Source: Actinomycetota bacterium (GTDB lineage Bacteria; Actinomycetota; Thermoleophilia; Solirubrobacterales; Solirubrobacteraceae). Taken from it: DNA of 64,000 nt. The position numbers and the translations under genes are program-made. The notes under the pieces are model-generated. The model was not told where the DNA came from. It did no database searches and saw nothing but the letters and a program-made list of their open reading frames with translations. Each line of letters opens with the position of its first letter. Positions within the stretch are counted from its first letter, which is position 1. The stretch covers positions 310,001-374,000 of the forward strand of contig JAFDWH010000021.1 in NCBI GenBank assembly GCA_018268595.1, written 5' to 3'. Positions 53,618 through 63,459 of the stretch are shown piece after piece.

Positions 53618-54639
53618 GCGGCGCCGCGCGCATCCAGACGCCCGACGCGCTGCCGGCCGAGGACGAGCTGGACCGCTCGCTGCGCCCGAAGCGGCTCGAC
53701 GACTTCGTCGGCCAGGCGTCCGTGCGCGAGCAGCTCGCCGTCTCCATCGAGGCGGCCGCCGCGCGCGGCGACGCGCTCGACCACGTGCTGCTGGCCGGCC
53801 CGCCGGGGCTCGGCAAGACCTCGCTCGCGCAGATCGTCGCGGCCGAGCTCGGGGTGCCGTTCGTGCAGACGGCCGGCCCGGCGCTCGAACGCAAGGGCGA
53901 CGTCGCCGCCTTCCTGACCGCGCTCGAGCCGCGCGCGGTCTTCTTCGTCGACGAGATCCATCGCCTGCCGCGCGCGCTGGAGGAGACGTTCTACCCCGCG
54001 ATGGAGGACGGCCAGCTGCCGATCACCGTCGGCCAGGGCGCCGGCGCGCGCGTCGTGACGCTCGACCTGCCGCCGTTCACGCTGATCGGCGCGACCACCC
54101 GCGCCGGCCTGCTGACGACGCCGCTGCGCGACCGCTTCGGCATCCAGCACCGGCTCGAGCACTACGAGCCCGACCAGCTCGCGCGGATCGTGCGGCGCTC
54201 CGCCGGCCTGCTCGGGATCGACGTCGAGCCGGCCGGCGCGCGCGCGATCGCCGCCCGCAGCCGCGGCACTCCGCGCGTCGCCAACCGCCTGCTCAAGCGC
54301 GTGCGCGACTACGCCGAGGTGCGCGGCGACGGGACCGTCACCGACGCCGTCGCCGGCCACGCGCTCGACCTGCTGGAGGTCGACCACGAGGGCCTCGACC
54401 GGCTCGACCGCGAGCTGCTGCGCGCGATCTGCGAGCTGTTCGGCGGGGGTCCCGTCGGCCTCTCGACGCTCGCCGTCGCGGTCGGGGAGGAGCAGGACAC
54501 CGTCGAGGACGTCTACGAGCCCTACCTGCTGCAGCGCGGCTTCCTCGAGCGCACCCCGCGCGGGCGTGCGGCGACACGCCGCGCATGGGCCCATCTCGGC
54601 CTCGAGCCGCCCGCCGAGACCGCCCAGCTGTTCGGCTGA
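53614..54639 (+). CDS. ruvB: Holliday junction DNA helicase ATPase RuvB
   Basis: A 341-residue AAA+ motor for branch migration. Walker [10 protein letters not shown] (about residues 64-72), Walker B FFVDEIH (about 110-116), sensor-1 IGATTRAG, the arginine-finger region RDRFGI and the C-terminal winged helix ([17 protein letters not shown]) are all present. GTG start overlaps the ruvA stop. Confidence 0.98.
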   Translation: MSGAARIQTPDALPAEDELDRSLRPKRLDDFVGQASVREQLAVSIEAAAARGDALDHVLLAGPPGLGKTSLAQIVAAELGVPFVQTAGPALERKGDVAAFLTALEPRAVFFVDEIHRLPRALEETFYPAMEDGQLPITVGQGAGARVVTLDLPPFTLIGATTRAGLLTTPLRDRFGIQHRLEHYEPDQLARIVRRSAGLLGIDVEPAGARAIAARSRGTPRVANRLLKRVRDYAEVRGDGTVTDAVAGHALDLLEVDHEGLDRLDRELLRAICELFGGGPVGLSTLAVAVGEEQDTVEDVYEPYLLQRGFLERTPRGRAATRRAWAHLGLEPPAETAQLFG

Positions 54640-54740
54640 CCGCACGCCCCGCGATCTGCGCGAACGCGAGATTCGCGGCGCCTCGCGCGGTCGCGGTTCC
54701 TTAACCGCTGTTGATGCCGGGGCTCGTATGCTGTGCCGGG

Positions 54741-55193
54741 ATGGCGCACCTCTTCATCTGCCCGAACTGCGGCGCGCGCACGACCGCGACCGACCGCACG
54801 GCCGGTTTCCGCCGCGAGCCCAAGGGCTGCGCGAGATGCGGCTTCGGCTTCCTGTTCGAGCTGCTCGACGACTACTACCCGGCCCCGGACGCCGCCTTCT
54901 TCGTGTGCGACCGCGAGGGCCGCGTGATCGGCTGCGGCCGCGGCTCGTTCGAGCTGACCGGGCTCGACGACGAGCGCGTGATCGGCCGCTCGGTCAGAGA
55001 GGTGCTCGGGCTCGACTTCGGCGAGGCCGGCGAAGACGTGGTCGGCACCGTCCTAGAGTGGGGCGTGCGCGCGCTCAACAAGCCGGTCACGGTCAACGCC
55101 GAGGGCGACCTCCCGGCCCAGGCCGTCGCCGACTTGTTTCCCGCCTACGACGACGACGGCGGTCTGCTGCTCGTGCTGACGCCGGCGAAGTAG
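54741..55193 (+). CDS. Zinc-ribbon PAS-domain protein
   Basis: A 150-residue protein. C7, C10, C30 and C33 make a zinc ribbon, and residues ~48-150 form a PAS-like domain (APDAAFFVCDREGRVIGCGRGSFELTGLDDERVIGRSVREVLGL). It is probably a small cytoplasmic sensor whose output partner is unknown. ATG 54741 follows TATGCT (54727-54732) by eight bases, so the mRNA is likely leaderless. Confidence 0.8.
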   Translation: MAHLFICPNCGARTTATDRTAGFRREPKGCARCGFGFLFELLDDYYPAPDAAFFVCDREGRVIGCGRGSFELTGLDDERVIGRSVREVLGLDFGEAGEDVVGTVLEWGVRALNKPVTVNAEGDLPAQAVADLFPAYDDDGGLLLVLTPAK

Positions 55194-55206
55194 GATCGGC
55201 TGGTCC

Positions 55207-58185
55207 ATGACCGATCGCCGCCGCAACGGCCTCATCCTGCTCCTCGTCGCGGGCCTGCTGCTCGCCTCGTTCGCCGCGATCGCGGCGAAGCCGACGCGCC
55301 TCGGGCTCGACCTCAAGGGCGGCGTCGAGCTCGTCTACCAGGGCGAGCCGACCCCGCAGGTGCCGACGGTCACCCCAGAAGCGCTCGACCGCGCGCTCGA
55401 CATCATCCGCTCGCGCGTCGACCAGCTCGGCGTCGGCGAGCCGGAGATCCAGCGCTCCGGCAGAGACCAGATCTCCGTCGGCCTGCCCGACGTGCAGAAC
55501 ATCAGACGCGCGCAGGAGCAGGTCGGCACGCCGGCGCAGCTCTACTTCTACGACTGGGAGCGCAACGCGATCACGCCGGACGGCAGAGAAGTCGCGCCCC
55601 AGCTCCCGAACCAGGACCCGAACGCCGAGCGCATCAGCCAGGGCGCGGGCCAGGCCTCGCAGGGGCAGAGCCTCTACGACGCGGTCACGCTCGCGACCAG
55701 ACAGAAGGCGACCGCCAGCGACGCCGGCGCGTCGCGCCGCGGCCCCGCGTACTACCTGTTCGACAGAGTGCACCGCTACCTCGCCGGCCCGGAGCGCACG
55801 AGAGCCGACCTGCTCGACGCGATCGACAGAAGAGCGCTCCCCGCCGGCAGCGTGACGCTCGCCGTCCCGCAGGGCTACGTGGTGCTGGAGGCGGCGGCGC
55901 TGAGAGCGAGCGAAAGACGCGCGATCGGCGACCCGGCCGCGCGCTTCTACGTGCTGCGCGACCGCGTCGCGCTGTCCGGCAAGGACATCAAGGACCCGCA
56001 GCAGGGCTTCAACGAACTCCAGCAGCCCGACGTCGAGTTCAGATTCACCGACAACGGCAAGAAGGCGTTCCACACCGTCACGCGCGAGATCGCCCAGCGC
56101 GGCACGACGCTGACGCTGCCGGGCGTCAACGCGCAGTCGGTCCTCCAGCATTTCGCGGTCGCGCTCGACGGCAGACTGATCTCGGTCGCCTCGATCGACC
56201 CGGTGCGGCTGCCGGACGGGATCGACGGCGAGAACGGCGCCGTCATCGAGGGCGGCTTCACGATCCAGAGCGCCCAGGACCTCGCGAACCTGATCAAGCT
56301 CGGCGCGCTGCCGATCGGCCTCAAGCTGATCTCGCAGTCGCAGGTCTCCGCCACGCTCGGCAAGCAGGCGCTCCACCAGGGCCTCGTCGCGGGCGCCGTC
56401 GGCCTCGCCGTCGTCGCGATCTTCCTGATCCTCTTCTACCGCGTCCTCGGCGTGATCGCGACCGGCGCGCTCGGCATCTACGCGATCTACCTGTTCGCGC
56501 TGATCAAGCTCGTGCCGATCACGCTGACGCTGCCGGGCATCGCCGGCCTGATCCTCACGATCGGCGTCGCGGCCGACGCGAACATCGTCATCTTCGAGCG
56601 CGTCAAAGAGGAGCTGCGTGCCGGCAAGTCGGTCCCGGCCGCGATCACCGCCGGCTACAGGAAAGGCCTGACGGCGATCGTCGACGCCAACGTCGTCACG
56701 GTGATGACGGCGTTCATCCTCTTCATGCTCGCGACCGCGGGCGTGAAGGGCTTCGCCTTCATGCTCGGCGTCGGCACGCTCGTCTCGCTGTTCACGGCGG
56801 TGATGGCGACGCAGGCGATACTCGGCACGCTCGGACGCAGCCGCCTGTTCTCGAACCCGGCCGCCGTCGGCGCCCACCTCGCCGGCCGGCGCTGGACGTT
56901 CGACTTCATGGGCAACTCGAAGTGGTTCTTCTCGATGTCGGGCGTGATCCTGCTGATCGGCGCGCTCGCGATCGGTGGCAAGGGGCTCAACTTCGGGATC
57001 GACTTCACCTCCGGCACGCGCATCACGACCGCGCTCGTGCAGCCGGGCAGCGAGAACCAGGTGCGCTCGCTGCTGCAGGCCAACGGCGTCAGCGACGCGA
57101 AGATCCAGAAGATCGACAACAAGCAGCTCGGCAGCAACGTCGTGCAGATCTCGACGGAGCAGCTGCAGCCGACCAAGGTCGACGCGATCAGAGCGAGACT
57201 CGACCAGCAGTTCGGCGGCACGCGCAACTTCTCCAGCACCTCGATCGGCCCGACGTTCGGGCAGACGGTCGCGAACAACGCGATCGTCGCGATCATCGCG
57301 TCGCTGCTCGTGATCTCCGCGTACATCGCGCTGCGCTTCCAGTGGAAGTTCGCGGTGCCGGTGCTGATCGCGCTGATGCACGACCTGCTGATCACCGGCG
57401 GCATCTACTCGCTGACGGGGCGGGAGGTGACGTCGGCGACCGTGGCCGCGCTGCTCACCATCTTGGGCTACTCGCTCTACGACACCGTGATCGTGTTCGA
57501 CCGCATCCGCGAGAACATGCCGCGCATGCCGCGGGCCGCCTTCTCGCAGATCGCGAACCGCTCGATGTCCGAGGTGCTGACGCGCTCACTGGCGACGTCG
57601 TTCTCGACGGCGCTGCCGATCCTCGCGCTGTTGCTGTTCGGCGGCGAGACGCTGCGCGACTTCGCGTTCGCGCTGCTCGTCGGCGTGGTGTCCGGCGCCT
57701 ACTCGTCGATCTTCATCGCGACGCCGGTGCTGACGCACTGGAAGGAGCGCGAGCCGGTCTACGAGGCACGGCGCGAGCGGATCGCGGCCGAGAACGGCGG
57801 CGTCGTGCCGGCCTACGCGGCCGCGACCGCCGGCGGCGAACCGGTCGACGTGGAGCCGGAGGTGCGGCCGCAGGCGCCGCGCCGGCGCCTCACCACGCCG
57901 GACGAGCCGGGCGAGCTGTCGGCCGACGAGTTCGCGGCGCTGCGCGCCGACATCGACGTCGACGACGAGGAAGCGGCCGTGCCGCCGCCGCGCCGCGGTC
58001 GCGCCGCCGCGGTCGTCCGCCCGCCGGCCTCGCGGCCCACGCCGCCGCCGGCGCAGCCGACCGATCCGGCGACGCCCGAGACGAACGGCCGCGCGCCCGA
58101 CGAAGCCGAGAACGAGGGCGTGCTGAAGGAGCCGCGCAGACCGCGCCGCGCCAGACGCAGCAGACGACACGGACGGTCGCGCTGA
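55207..58185 (+). CDS. secDF: Fused protein-export membrane protein SecDF
   Basis: A 992-residue fusion of SecD (residues 1-~555) and SecF (~565-845). SecD shows GLDLKGGVELVY, a large periplasmic P1 region, and VAADANIVIFERVKEEL. SecF shows NFGIDFTSGT and GYSLYDTVIVFDRIREN. It uses the proton gradient to pull preproteins from SecYEG. Actinobacterial relatives usually have separate secD and secF preceded by yajC; neither is seen here. A long Pro/Arg/Glu-rich cytosolic tail (845-992) is unusual. AGA Arg codons are strikingly frequent. TAGGAT lies 10 bases before ATG. Confidence 0.95.
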   Translation: MTDRRRNGLILLLVAGLLLASFAAIAAKPTRLGLDLKGGVELVYQGEPTPQVPTVTPEALDRALDIIRSRVDQLGVGEPEIQRSGRDQISVGLPDVQNIRRAQEQVGTPAQLYFYDWERNAITPDGREVAPQLPNQDPNAERISQGAGQASQGQSLYDAVTLATRQKATASDAGASRRGPAYYLFDRVHRYLAGPERTRADLLDAIDRRALPAGSVTLAVPQGYVVLEAAALRASERRAIGDPAARFYVLRDRVALSGKDIKDPQQGFNELQQPDVEFRFTDNGKKAFHTVTREIAQRGTTLTLPGVNAQSVLQHFAVALDGRLISVASIDPVRLPDGIDGENGAVIEGGFTIQSAQDLANLIKLGALPIGLKLISQSQVSATLGKQALHQGLVAGAVGLAVVAIFLILFYRVLGVIATGALGIYAIYLFALIKLVPITLTLPGIAGLILTIGVAADANIVIFERVKEELRAGKSVPAAITAGYRKGLTAIVDANVVTVMTAFILFMLATAGVKGFAFMLGVGTLVSLFTAVMATQAILGTLGRSRLFSNPAAVGAHLAGRRWTFDFMGNSKWFFSMSGVILLIGALAIGGKGLNFGIDFTSGTRITTALVQPGSENQVRSLLQANGVSDAKIQKIDNKQLGSNVVQISTEQLQPTKVDAIRARLDQQFGGTRNFSSTSIGPTFGQTVANNAIVAIIASLLVISAYIALRFQWKFAVPVLIALMHDLLITGGIYSLTGREVTSATVAALLTILGYSLYDTVIVFDRIRENMPRMPRAAFSQIANRSMSEVLTRSLATSFSTALPILALLLFGGETLRDFAFALLVGVVSGAYSSIFIATPVLTHWKEREPVYEARRERIAAENGGVVPAYAAATAGGEPVDVEPEVRPQAPRRRLTTPDEPGELSADEFAALRADIDVDDEEAAVPPPRRGRAAAVVRPPASRPTPPPAQPTDPATPETNGRAPDEAENEGVLKEPRRPRRARRSRRHGRSR

Positions 58186-58216
58186 TGCGCGCGCGCGACA
58201 CAGAGGAGCGCCGCTG

Positions 58217-58486
58217 ATGGGCATGCTCGCGTGGGTCATGATGGGCCTCGCCATCTGGCACTTCACGATCTTCCTGCCGGACCGCTTCTGGGGCGGGATC
58301 GTCGGCGCGTTCCTGGGCGCCCTGTTCGGGGCGATCATCGTCGCGTTCGTGATCAACGGCTTCTCGGTCCCGGGACAGCACGAGACGCACCTGCTGACGG
58401 CGCTCGAGGGCGTCCCCGGCGCGGTCCTCGGCATCGCGGCCGTGTACGCCGAGGGCGTGCGCCGCGAGCGGCTCGTCTACGCCTGA
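58217..58486 (+). CDS. Small membrane protein after secDF
   Basis: An 89-residue protein with two to three hydrophobic segments (MLAWVMMGLAIWHFTIFLP, GGIVGAFLGALFGAIIVAFVI, GVPGAVLGIAAVYA). No firm family. It resembles GlsB/YeaQ-type membrane proteins in its Gly-rich helices, but this is weak. It lies 31 bases after secDF with a plausible GAGGAG Shine-Dalgarno sequence and is probably cotranscribed. Confidence 0.65.
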   Translation: MGMLAWVMMGLAIWHFTIFLPDRFWGGIVGAFLGALFGAIIVAFVINGFSVPGQHETHLLTALEGVPGAVLGIAAVYAEGVRRERLVYA

Positions 58487-58576
58487 GCGCCTGCCCTCGC
58501 GTTCGCGTGAGCGGCCGCCTCGCGCCTGCCTGAGCGCCCGGCCCGTTCCGTCATGACCCGCCCGTAGCCTGGGGCG

Positions 58577-61105
58577 GTGTCCACGCTTGCACTGCCCGAG
58601 GCTCCCGCCGCCGCGGCTGCGCCGCCCGCGCCGCGGATCGCGCTCGCGCCGTGCGACCCCGACGCCGTCGAGCGGCTGCGCGCGGCACTCGACTGCTCCC
58701 GCACGTTCGCGCAGGTGCTGGTGCGGCGGGGACTCGGCGTTCCGGGACAGGCGCGCGCGTTCCTCGCGGCCGAGGAGGCGCACGACCCGCGCGCGTGCGC
58801 GGGGATGGACGCCGCCGTCGAGCTGATCCTGCGCCACGTCGCGGCGGGCTCGCGCATCACGGTGCACGGCGACTACGACGTCGACGGCGTGTGCGCGACC
58901 GCGCTGCTGCTGCGCGCGCTGCGACGGGCGGGCGCTGACGCGGAGTGGTTCCTGCCGAGCCGCCTGGACGACGGCTACGGCCTCTCCGCGGCGACCGTCG
59001 AGCGGCTCGCAGCGCGCGGGACGCGCCTGCTCGTGACGGTCGACTGCGCGATCACGGCCGTCGAGGAGGTCGCGCTCGCGCGCCGGCTCGGGCTCGACGT
59101 CGTCGTGACCGACCATCACCGCCCGCGCGCGGACGGCGCGCTGCCGGACGCGCCGATCGTGCATCCGGCGCTGGGCGGCTACCCGTGTCCCGACCTGTGC
59201 GCCGCGGGCGTCGCCTACAAGCTCGCGCAGGCGCTCGCGTCCGCCACGGGCGCCGACCCGGCCGCGTGCGACGACGACCTCGACCTCGTCGCGCTCGCGA
59301 CGATCGCGGACCTGGTGCCGCTGCGCGGCGAGAACCGGCGGCTCGTGCGCGCCGGCCTGCGCGCGCTCGCGTCGACGGGCAAGCCGGGCCTGCGCGCGCT
59401 GATGCGCGTCGCGCGCGCGGACCCGAGCGAGTTGGATGCGCGCACCGTCGGCTTCCGCCTGGCGCCCCGCATCAACGCGGCCGGGCGGCTGCGCCGCGCC
59501 GACGCCGGCGTCGAGCTGCTGCTGACGACCGACGAGGCGCGCGCCGCCGCGATCGCCGAGGAGCTCGACGCCGCCAACGCCGAACGGCGCTTCACCGAGC
59601 AGCGGATCCTGTTCGAGGCTGAGGCGCAGGTGCGCGAGCTGGGCGAGCGGCCGGCGTACGTGCTGGCCGGCGAGGGTTGGCACCCCGGCGTGGTCGGGAT
59701 CGTCGCCTCGCGCATCGTCGAGCGCTTCCACCGGCCCGCGCTCCTGATCGCGTTGCCCGACCCCGCCGCCGCGCTGGCCGAGCCCGGCCCGCCGCTCGGC
59801 ACCGGCTCGGGCCGCTCGATCCCGGCGTTCGACCTGCTCGGCGCGCTGCACGCGGCCGCGCCGCTGCTGGAGCGCTACGGCGGCCACCGCGCCGCCGCCG
59901 GCCTGACGATCGAGGCGGCGCGCGTCGAGGAGCTGCGCGAGGCGTTCGAGACGCACGCGGCCGCGGCCCTGACCGCGGAGGACCTCGTCCCGCGGGAGCG
60001 CGTCGACGCGGTCGTCGGCGGCGCACAGCTCGGGCTCGCGTTGGCAGACGAGCTGGCGCAGCTCGAGCCGACCGGCATGGGCAACCCCGGCGTCAACCTG
60101 CTCGTGCCCGGCGCCGCGCTGACCGACGCGCGCCAGATGGGGGAGGAGGGCAAGCACGTCCGCTTCACCGTCGAGGCCGGCGGCGGCCGCTGCCGTGCCG
60201 TCGCGTTCGGCTGCGACGGCCGCCTCCCGGTGGGCGCCGGCACGCCCGCCGACGCCACCTTCCGCCTCGAGCGCAACGCCTGGAACGGCGCCGTCGAGCC
60301 GCGCCTGCGCCTGCGCCACGCCCAGCCGTGCGCGCCGGCGCCGATCGAGCTGCTCGGCGAGCCGGCCGCCGGCGCATGGCTGGCCGCGGCGCTGCACGCG
60401 GCCGAGCCCGCCCGCGACGGGGCCGGGCCGGAAGCCGGCCGCACCGTCGTCGACCGCCGCGGCGAGGGCTCGCTCACGGTCCTGCGCGAGCTGGCCGATA
60501 CGGGGGAGCGTGTCCTCGCGCTCGTCGCCGACGTGCCGCGCCGCCTCGCCGGCCTGCAGGAGCGGGTTGGCGGGTTCGCGCTCGCCTCGCATGCCGCGCT
60601 CGCGCGCGACCCGCAGCTCGCCGACGGCTTCGCGCACCTCGTCGCGCTCGATCCACCGGCGCACCACGACGAGGACGCGCGGATGCGCGCGGGGTCCGCG
60701 GAGCGCTTCACCCACCTGTGCTGGGGCGCGGCTGAGCTACGCTTTGCCCAGCAGATCCATGAGTCGGAGCACGGCCTGCGTGCTGCGCTCGTGCCGCTCT
60801 ACCGGGACCTCAGGGCCCGCGGGACGGCGGCCGGCGAGGAGCTCGATGCCCTGCTGCGAGGGAATGGGACGCACGGGCGGTCGGTCGCGCAGGCGGCCCG
60901 CCTGGTGGCCATCCTCACGGAGCTGGGGCTCGTCAGCCTCGACCGGGACCTGCCGGGCCTCACGGTCGTGGACGCCGGGCGCACCGAGCTCGAGCGCTCC
61001 CCGACCTACCGGGCCGCGATGCAGCGACACGAGGACGGCCGCAGATGGCTGACGAGAACGGCAACACGACCCACGACGACACGACAGCTCCCGAGCCTCG
61101 CCTGA
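58577..61105 (+). CDS. recJ: Single-stranded-DNA-specific exonuclease RecJ
   Basis: An 842-residue 5'-3' ssDNA exonuclease, longer than the typical ~570. DHH motifs are intact: D99-G104 (DYDVDG), DCAIT, D179-H181 (DHH) and GVAYK. The DHHA1 domain has RYGGHRAAAGLTI, and the OB-fold follows. The extra C-terminal ~250 residues form a region seen in some actinobacterial RecJ proteins. GTG 58577 follows TAGCCT by six bases. The last 61 bases overlap rel in another frame. Confidence 0.94.
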   Translation: MSTLALPEAPAAAAAPPAPRIALAPCDPDAVERLRAALDCSRTFAQVLVRRGLGVPGQARAFLAAEEAHDPRACAGMDAAVELILRHVAAGSRITVHGDYDVDGVCATALLLRALRRAGADAEWFLPSRLDDGYGLSAATVERLAARGTRLLVTVDCAITAVEEVALARRLGLDVVVTDHHRPRADGALPDAPIVHPALGGYPCPDLCAAGVAYKLAQALASATGADPAACDDDLDLVALATIADLVPLRGENRRLVRAGLRALASTGKPGLRALMRVARADPSELDARTVGFRLAPRINAAGRLRRADAGVELLLTTDEARAAAIAEELDAANAERRFTEQRILFEAEAQVRELGERPAYVLAGEGWHPGVVGIVASRIVERFHRPALLIALPDPAAALAEPGPPLGTGSGRSIPAFDLLGALHAAAPLLERYGGHRAAAGLTIEAARVEELREAFETHAAAALTAEDLVPRERVDAVVGGAQLGLALADELAQLEPTGMGNPGVNLLVPGAALTDARQMGEEGKHVRFTVEAGGGRCRAVAFGCDGRLPVGAGTPADATFRLERNAWNGAVEPRLRLRHAQPCAPAPIELLGEPAAGAWLAAALHAAEPARDGAGPEAGRTVVDRRGEGSLTVLRELADTGERVLALVADVPRRLAGLQERVGGFALASHAALARDPQLADGFAHLVALDPPAHHDEDARMRAGSAERFTHLCWGAAELRFAQQIHESEHGLRAALVPLYRDLRARGTAAGEELDALLRGNGTHGRSVAQAARLVAILTELGLVSLDRDLPGLTVVDAGRTELERSPTYRAAMQRHEDGRRWLTRTATRPTTTRQLPSLA

Positions 61106-63444
61106 CGCGCGGGACCGCGACCGCCGTCGCCGGCGGCGGCCGCGGCGCGCTGGACGCCGCGGCCGACGAGCAGCGCCTGCCGGTCGACGCGATCGACCAC
61201 CCGGTCGCGCACCGGCCGATCCGCCGCGCCGGGCTGAGCGAGACCGAGCGCGAGCTGCTGAGCGACCTGTTCGCGATCGTCGAGGAGCACGCCGCCGAGA
61301 GCTCGGTCGAGATCGACCGCGAGCAGGTCGAGCAGGCGTTCGTCTACGCCTGCGAGCACCACGCCGACCAGCGGCGCAAGTCCGGCGAGGAGTTCATCAT
61401 CCACCCGGTCGGGGTGGCGAAGATCTGCGCCGGCATGCGGCTCGACACCGAGACGCTGTGCGCGGCGCTGCTGCACGACACGGTCGAGGACACGTCGGCC
61501 AGCCTGGAGGACGTCAGCGCGACGTTCGGCGAAGAGGTCGCGTCGCTCGTCGACGGCGTCACGAAGCTCACCGGCCTCACGTTCTCCTCGCGCGACGAGG
61601 CGCAGGCGGAGAACTACCGCAAGATGATGGTCGCGATGGCCTCGGACATCCGGGTCATCCTGATCAAGCTCGCCGACCGCCTGCACAACATGCGCACGAT
61701 CGGCGCGATGCCGAAGCAGAAGCAGATCGAGAAGGCGAAGGAGACGCTCGACATCTACGCCCCGATCGCGCACCGCCTCGGCATCCACGCGATCAAGTGG
61801 GAGCTGGAGGACCTCGCGTTCGCGGCGCTGCACCCGCGCAAGTACACCGAGATCAAGGGGCTCGTCAGTCAGCAGCGCGCCGAGCGCGAGCGCTACGTGA
61901 GCGAGGCGGGCGCCTACCTCGCGAGAGAGCTGGACGCGCTCGGGATCGAGGCGGAGATCTCCGGCCGCGCCAAGCACTTCTACTCGATCTACGCGAAGAT
62001 GACGAGAAAGGGGCGCGAGTTCAACGAGATCTACGACCTCACCGCGATGCGCGTGATCGTCGACTCGGTGAAGGACTGCTACGGCGCCGTCGGCGTCATC
62101 CACTCGCTCTGGAAGCCGCTCCCCGGCCGCTTCAAGGACTTCGTCGCGATGCCGAAGTTCAACATGTACCAGTCGCTGCACACGACGGTGATCGGGCCCG
62201 AGGGGCGTCCCCTGGAGATCCAGATCCGCACGCGCGAGATGCACGACATGGCCGAGTTCGGGATCGCCGCGCACTGGCTCTACAAGGGCGACAGAGCGGT
62301 CGACGACGACGGCAAGCTGCGCTGGCTCAAGCGGCTGCTTGACTGGCAGCAGGAGCTGAGCGACCCCAAGGAGTTCATGGACACCTTGAAGGTCGACCTG
62401 TTCGAGGACGAGGTGTTCGTCTTCACGCCGAAGGGCGAGGTCAAGTCGCTCCAGACGGGCGCCACGCCGCTCGACTTCGCCTACGAGGTCCACACCGACG
62501 TCGGCCACCGCTGCGTCGGCGCGAAGGTCAACGGCCGCATCGTGCCGCTCTCCTACGAGCTGAGAAGCGGCGACATCGTCGAGGTGCTGACGTCCAAGCG
62601 CGAGCGCGGCCCCTCGCGCGACTGGCTCGCGCTCGTGAAGACGACCCGCGCGCGCAACAAGATCCGTCAGTGGTTCAAGAGCGAGACGCGCAAGGACACC
62701 GAGCACGCCGGGCGCGAGCTGCTGCAGGACCACTTGAAGAAGCAGGGCCTGCCGGCGCAGCGGATCGTCGGCTCGCCGTTGCTGGCCGACGTGATCCGCG
62801 AGATGGGCTTCCGCAAGGGCGACGAGTTCTACATCGCGCTCGGCGGCGCGAAGATCTCGCCGACCGTCGTCGTCAACAAGGTGATGCAGCGGCTCAAGCA
62901 GGGCGAGGCGGCCGACGGCACGCCGACCGCGGCCGACGATCTGATGCAGACGCGTCCGCGCCCGGCGCGACTGCCGACCTCCTCGTCGAAGTTCGGGATC
63001 GTCGTGGACGGCGTCGGCGACGTGATGCTGCGGCTCGCGAAGTGCTGCCGCCCGGTGCCGGGCGACCCGATCGTCGGCTACGTCTCGCTCGGGCGCGGCA
63101 TCACGATCCACCGCGAGGACTGCCCCAACGTCGAGATCCTCAGAAAGGACCCGGACCGCTTCACGCCGGTCTCGTGGGACGGCGAGTCCTCGACCGCCTT
63201 CAAGGTCGAGCTGCACATCGACGGCTGGGACCGCCACCGCCTGCTCGAGGACCTCAGCCGCACGTTCAGCGAGGCCGGCATCAACATCGTCGAGGCGCGC
63301 TGCATGTCGAACCCGCCGATGATCAAGAACCGCTTCGTGATCGAAGTGGCCGACACGAAGACGCTCGACGCGACGATCAACCGCCTGCGCAACATCGAGT
63401 CCGTCTTCGACGCCTACCGCGTCACGCCGGGCGCGGGCGCGTAG
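61045..63444 (+). CDS. rel: Bifunctional (p)ppGpp synthetase/hydrolase Rel
   Basis: A 799-residue stringent-response enzyme. The HD hydrolase domain (HDTVEDT, H144-D145) is intact, as is the synthetase domain (EFNEIYDLTAMRVIV and YQSLHTTVIGPEG), then TGS (VFVFTPKGEVKSLQTGATPLDFAYEVHTDVGHRCVGAKVNGR), a zinc-finger region with KCCRPVPGD, and a C-terminal ACT domain. It controls growth on amino-acid starvation. ATG 61045 lies inside recJ, giving an unusually long 61-base overlap. No good later start exists before the HD domain. Confidence 0.97.
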   Translation: MADENGNTTHDDTTAPEPRLTRGTATAVAGGGRGALDAAADEQRLPVDAIDHPVAHRPIRRAGLSETERELLSDLFAIVEEHAAESSVEIDREQVEQAFVYACEHHADQRRKSGEEFIIHPVGVAKICAGMRLDTETLCAALLHDTVEDTSASLEDVSATFGEEVASLVDGVTKLTGLTFSSRDEAQAENYRKMMVAMASDIRVILIKLADRLHNMRTIGAMPKQKQIEKAKETLDIYAPIAHRLGIHAIKWELEDLAFAALHPRKYTEIKGLVSQQRAERERYVSEAGAYLARELDALGIEAEISGRAKHFYSIYAKMTRKGREFNEIYDLTAMRVIVDSVKDCYGAVGVIHSLWKPLPGRFKDFVAMPKFNMYQSLHTTVIGPEGRPLEIQIRTREMHDMAEFGIAAHWLYKGDRAVDDDGKLRWLKRLLDWQQELSDPKEFMDTLKVDLFEDEVFVFTPKGEVKSLQTGATPLDFAYEVHTDVGHRCVGAKVNGRIVPLSYELRSGDIVEVLTSKRERGPSRDWLALVKTTRARNKIRQWFKSETRKDTEHAGRELLQDHLKKQGLPAQRIVGSPLLADVIREMGFRKGDEFYIALGGAKISPTVVVNKVMQRLKQGEAADGTPTAADDLMQTRPRPARLPTSSSKFGIVVDGVGDVMLRLAKCCRPVPGDPIVGYVSLGRGITIHREDCPNVEILRKDPDRFTPVSWDGESSTAFKVELHIDGWDRHRLLEDLSRTFSEAGINIVEARCMSNPPMIKNRFVIEVADTKTLDATINRLRNIESVFDAYRVTPGAGA

Positions 63445-63459
63445 CGCGGGGCTCGCCGC

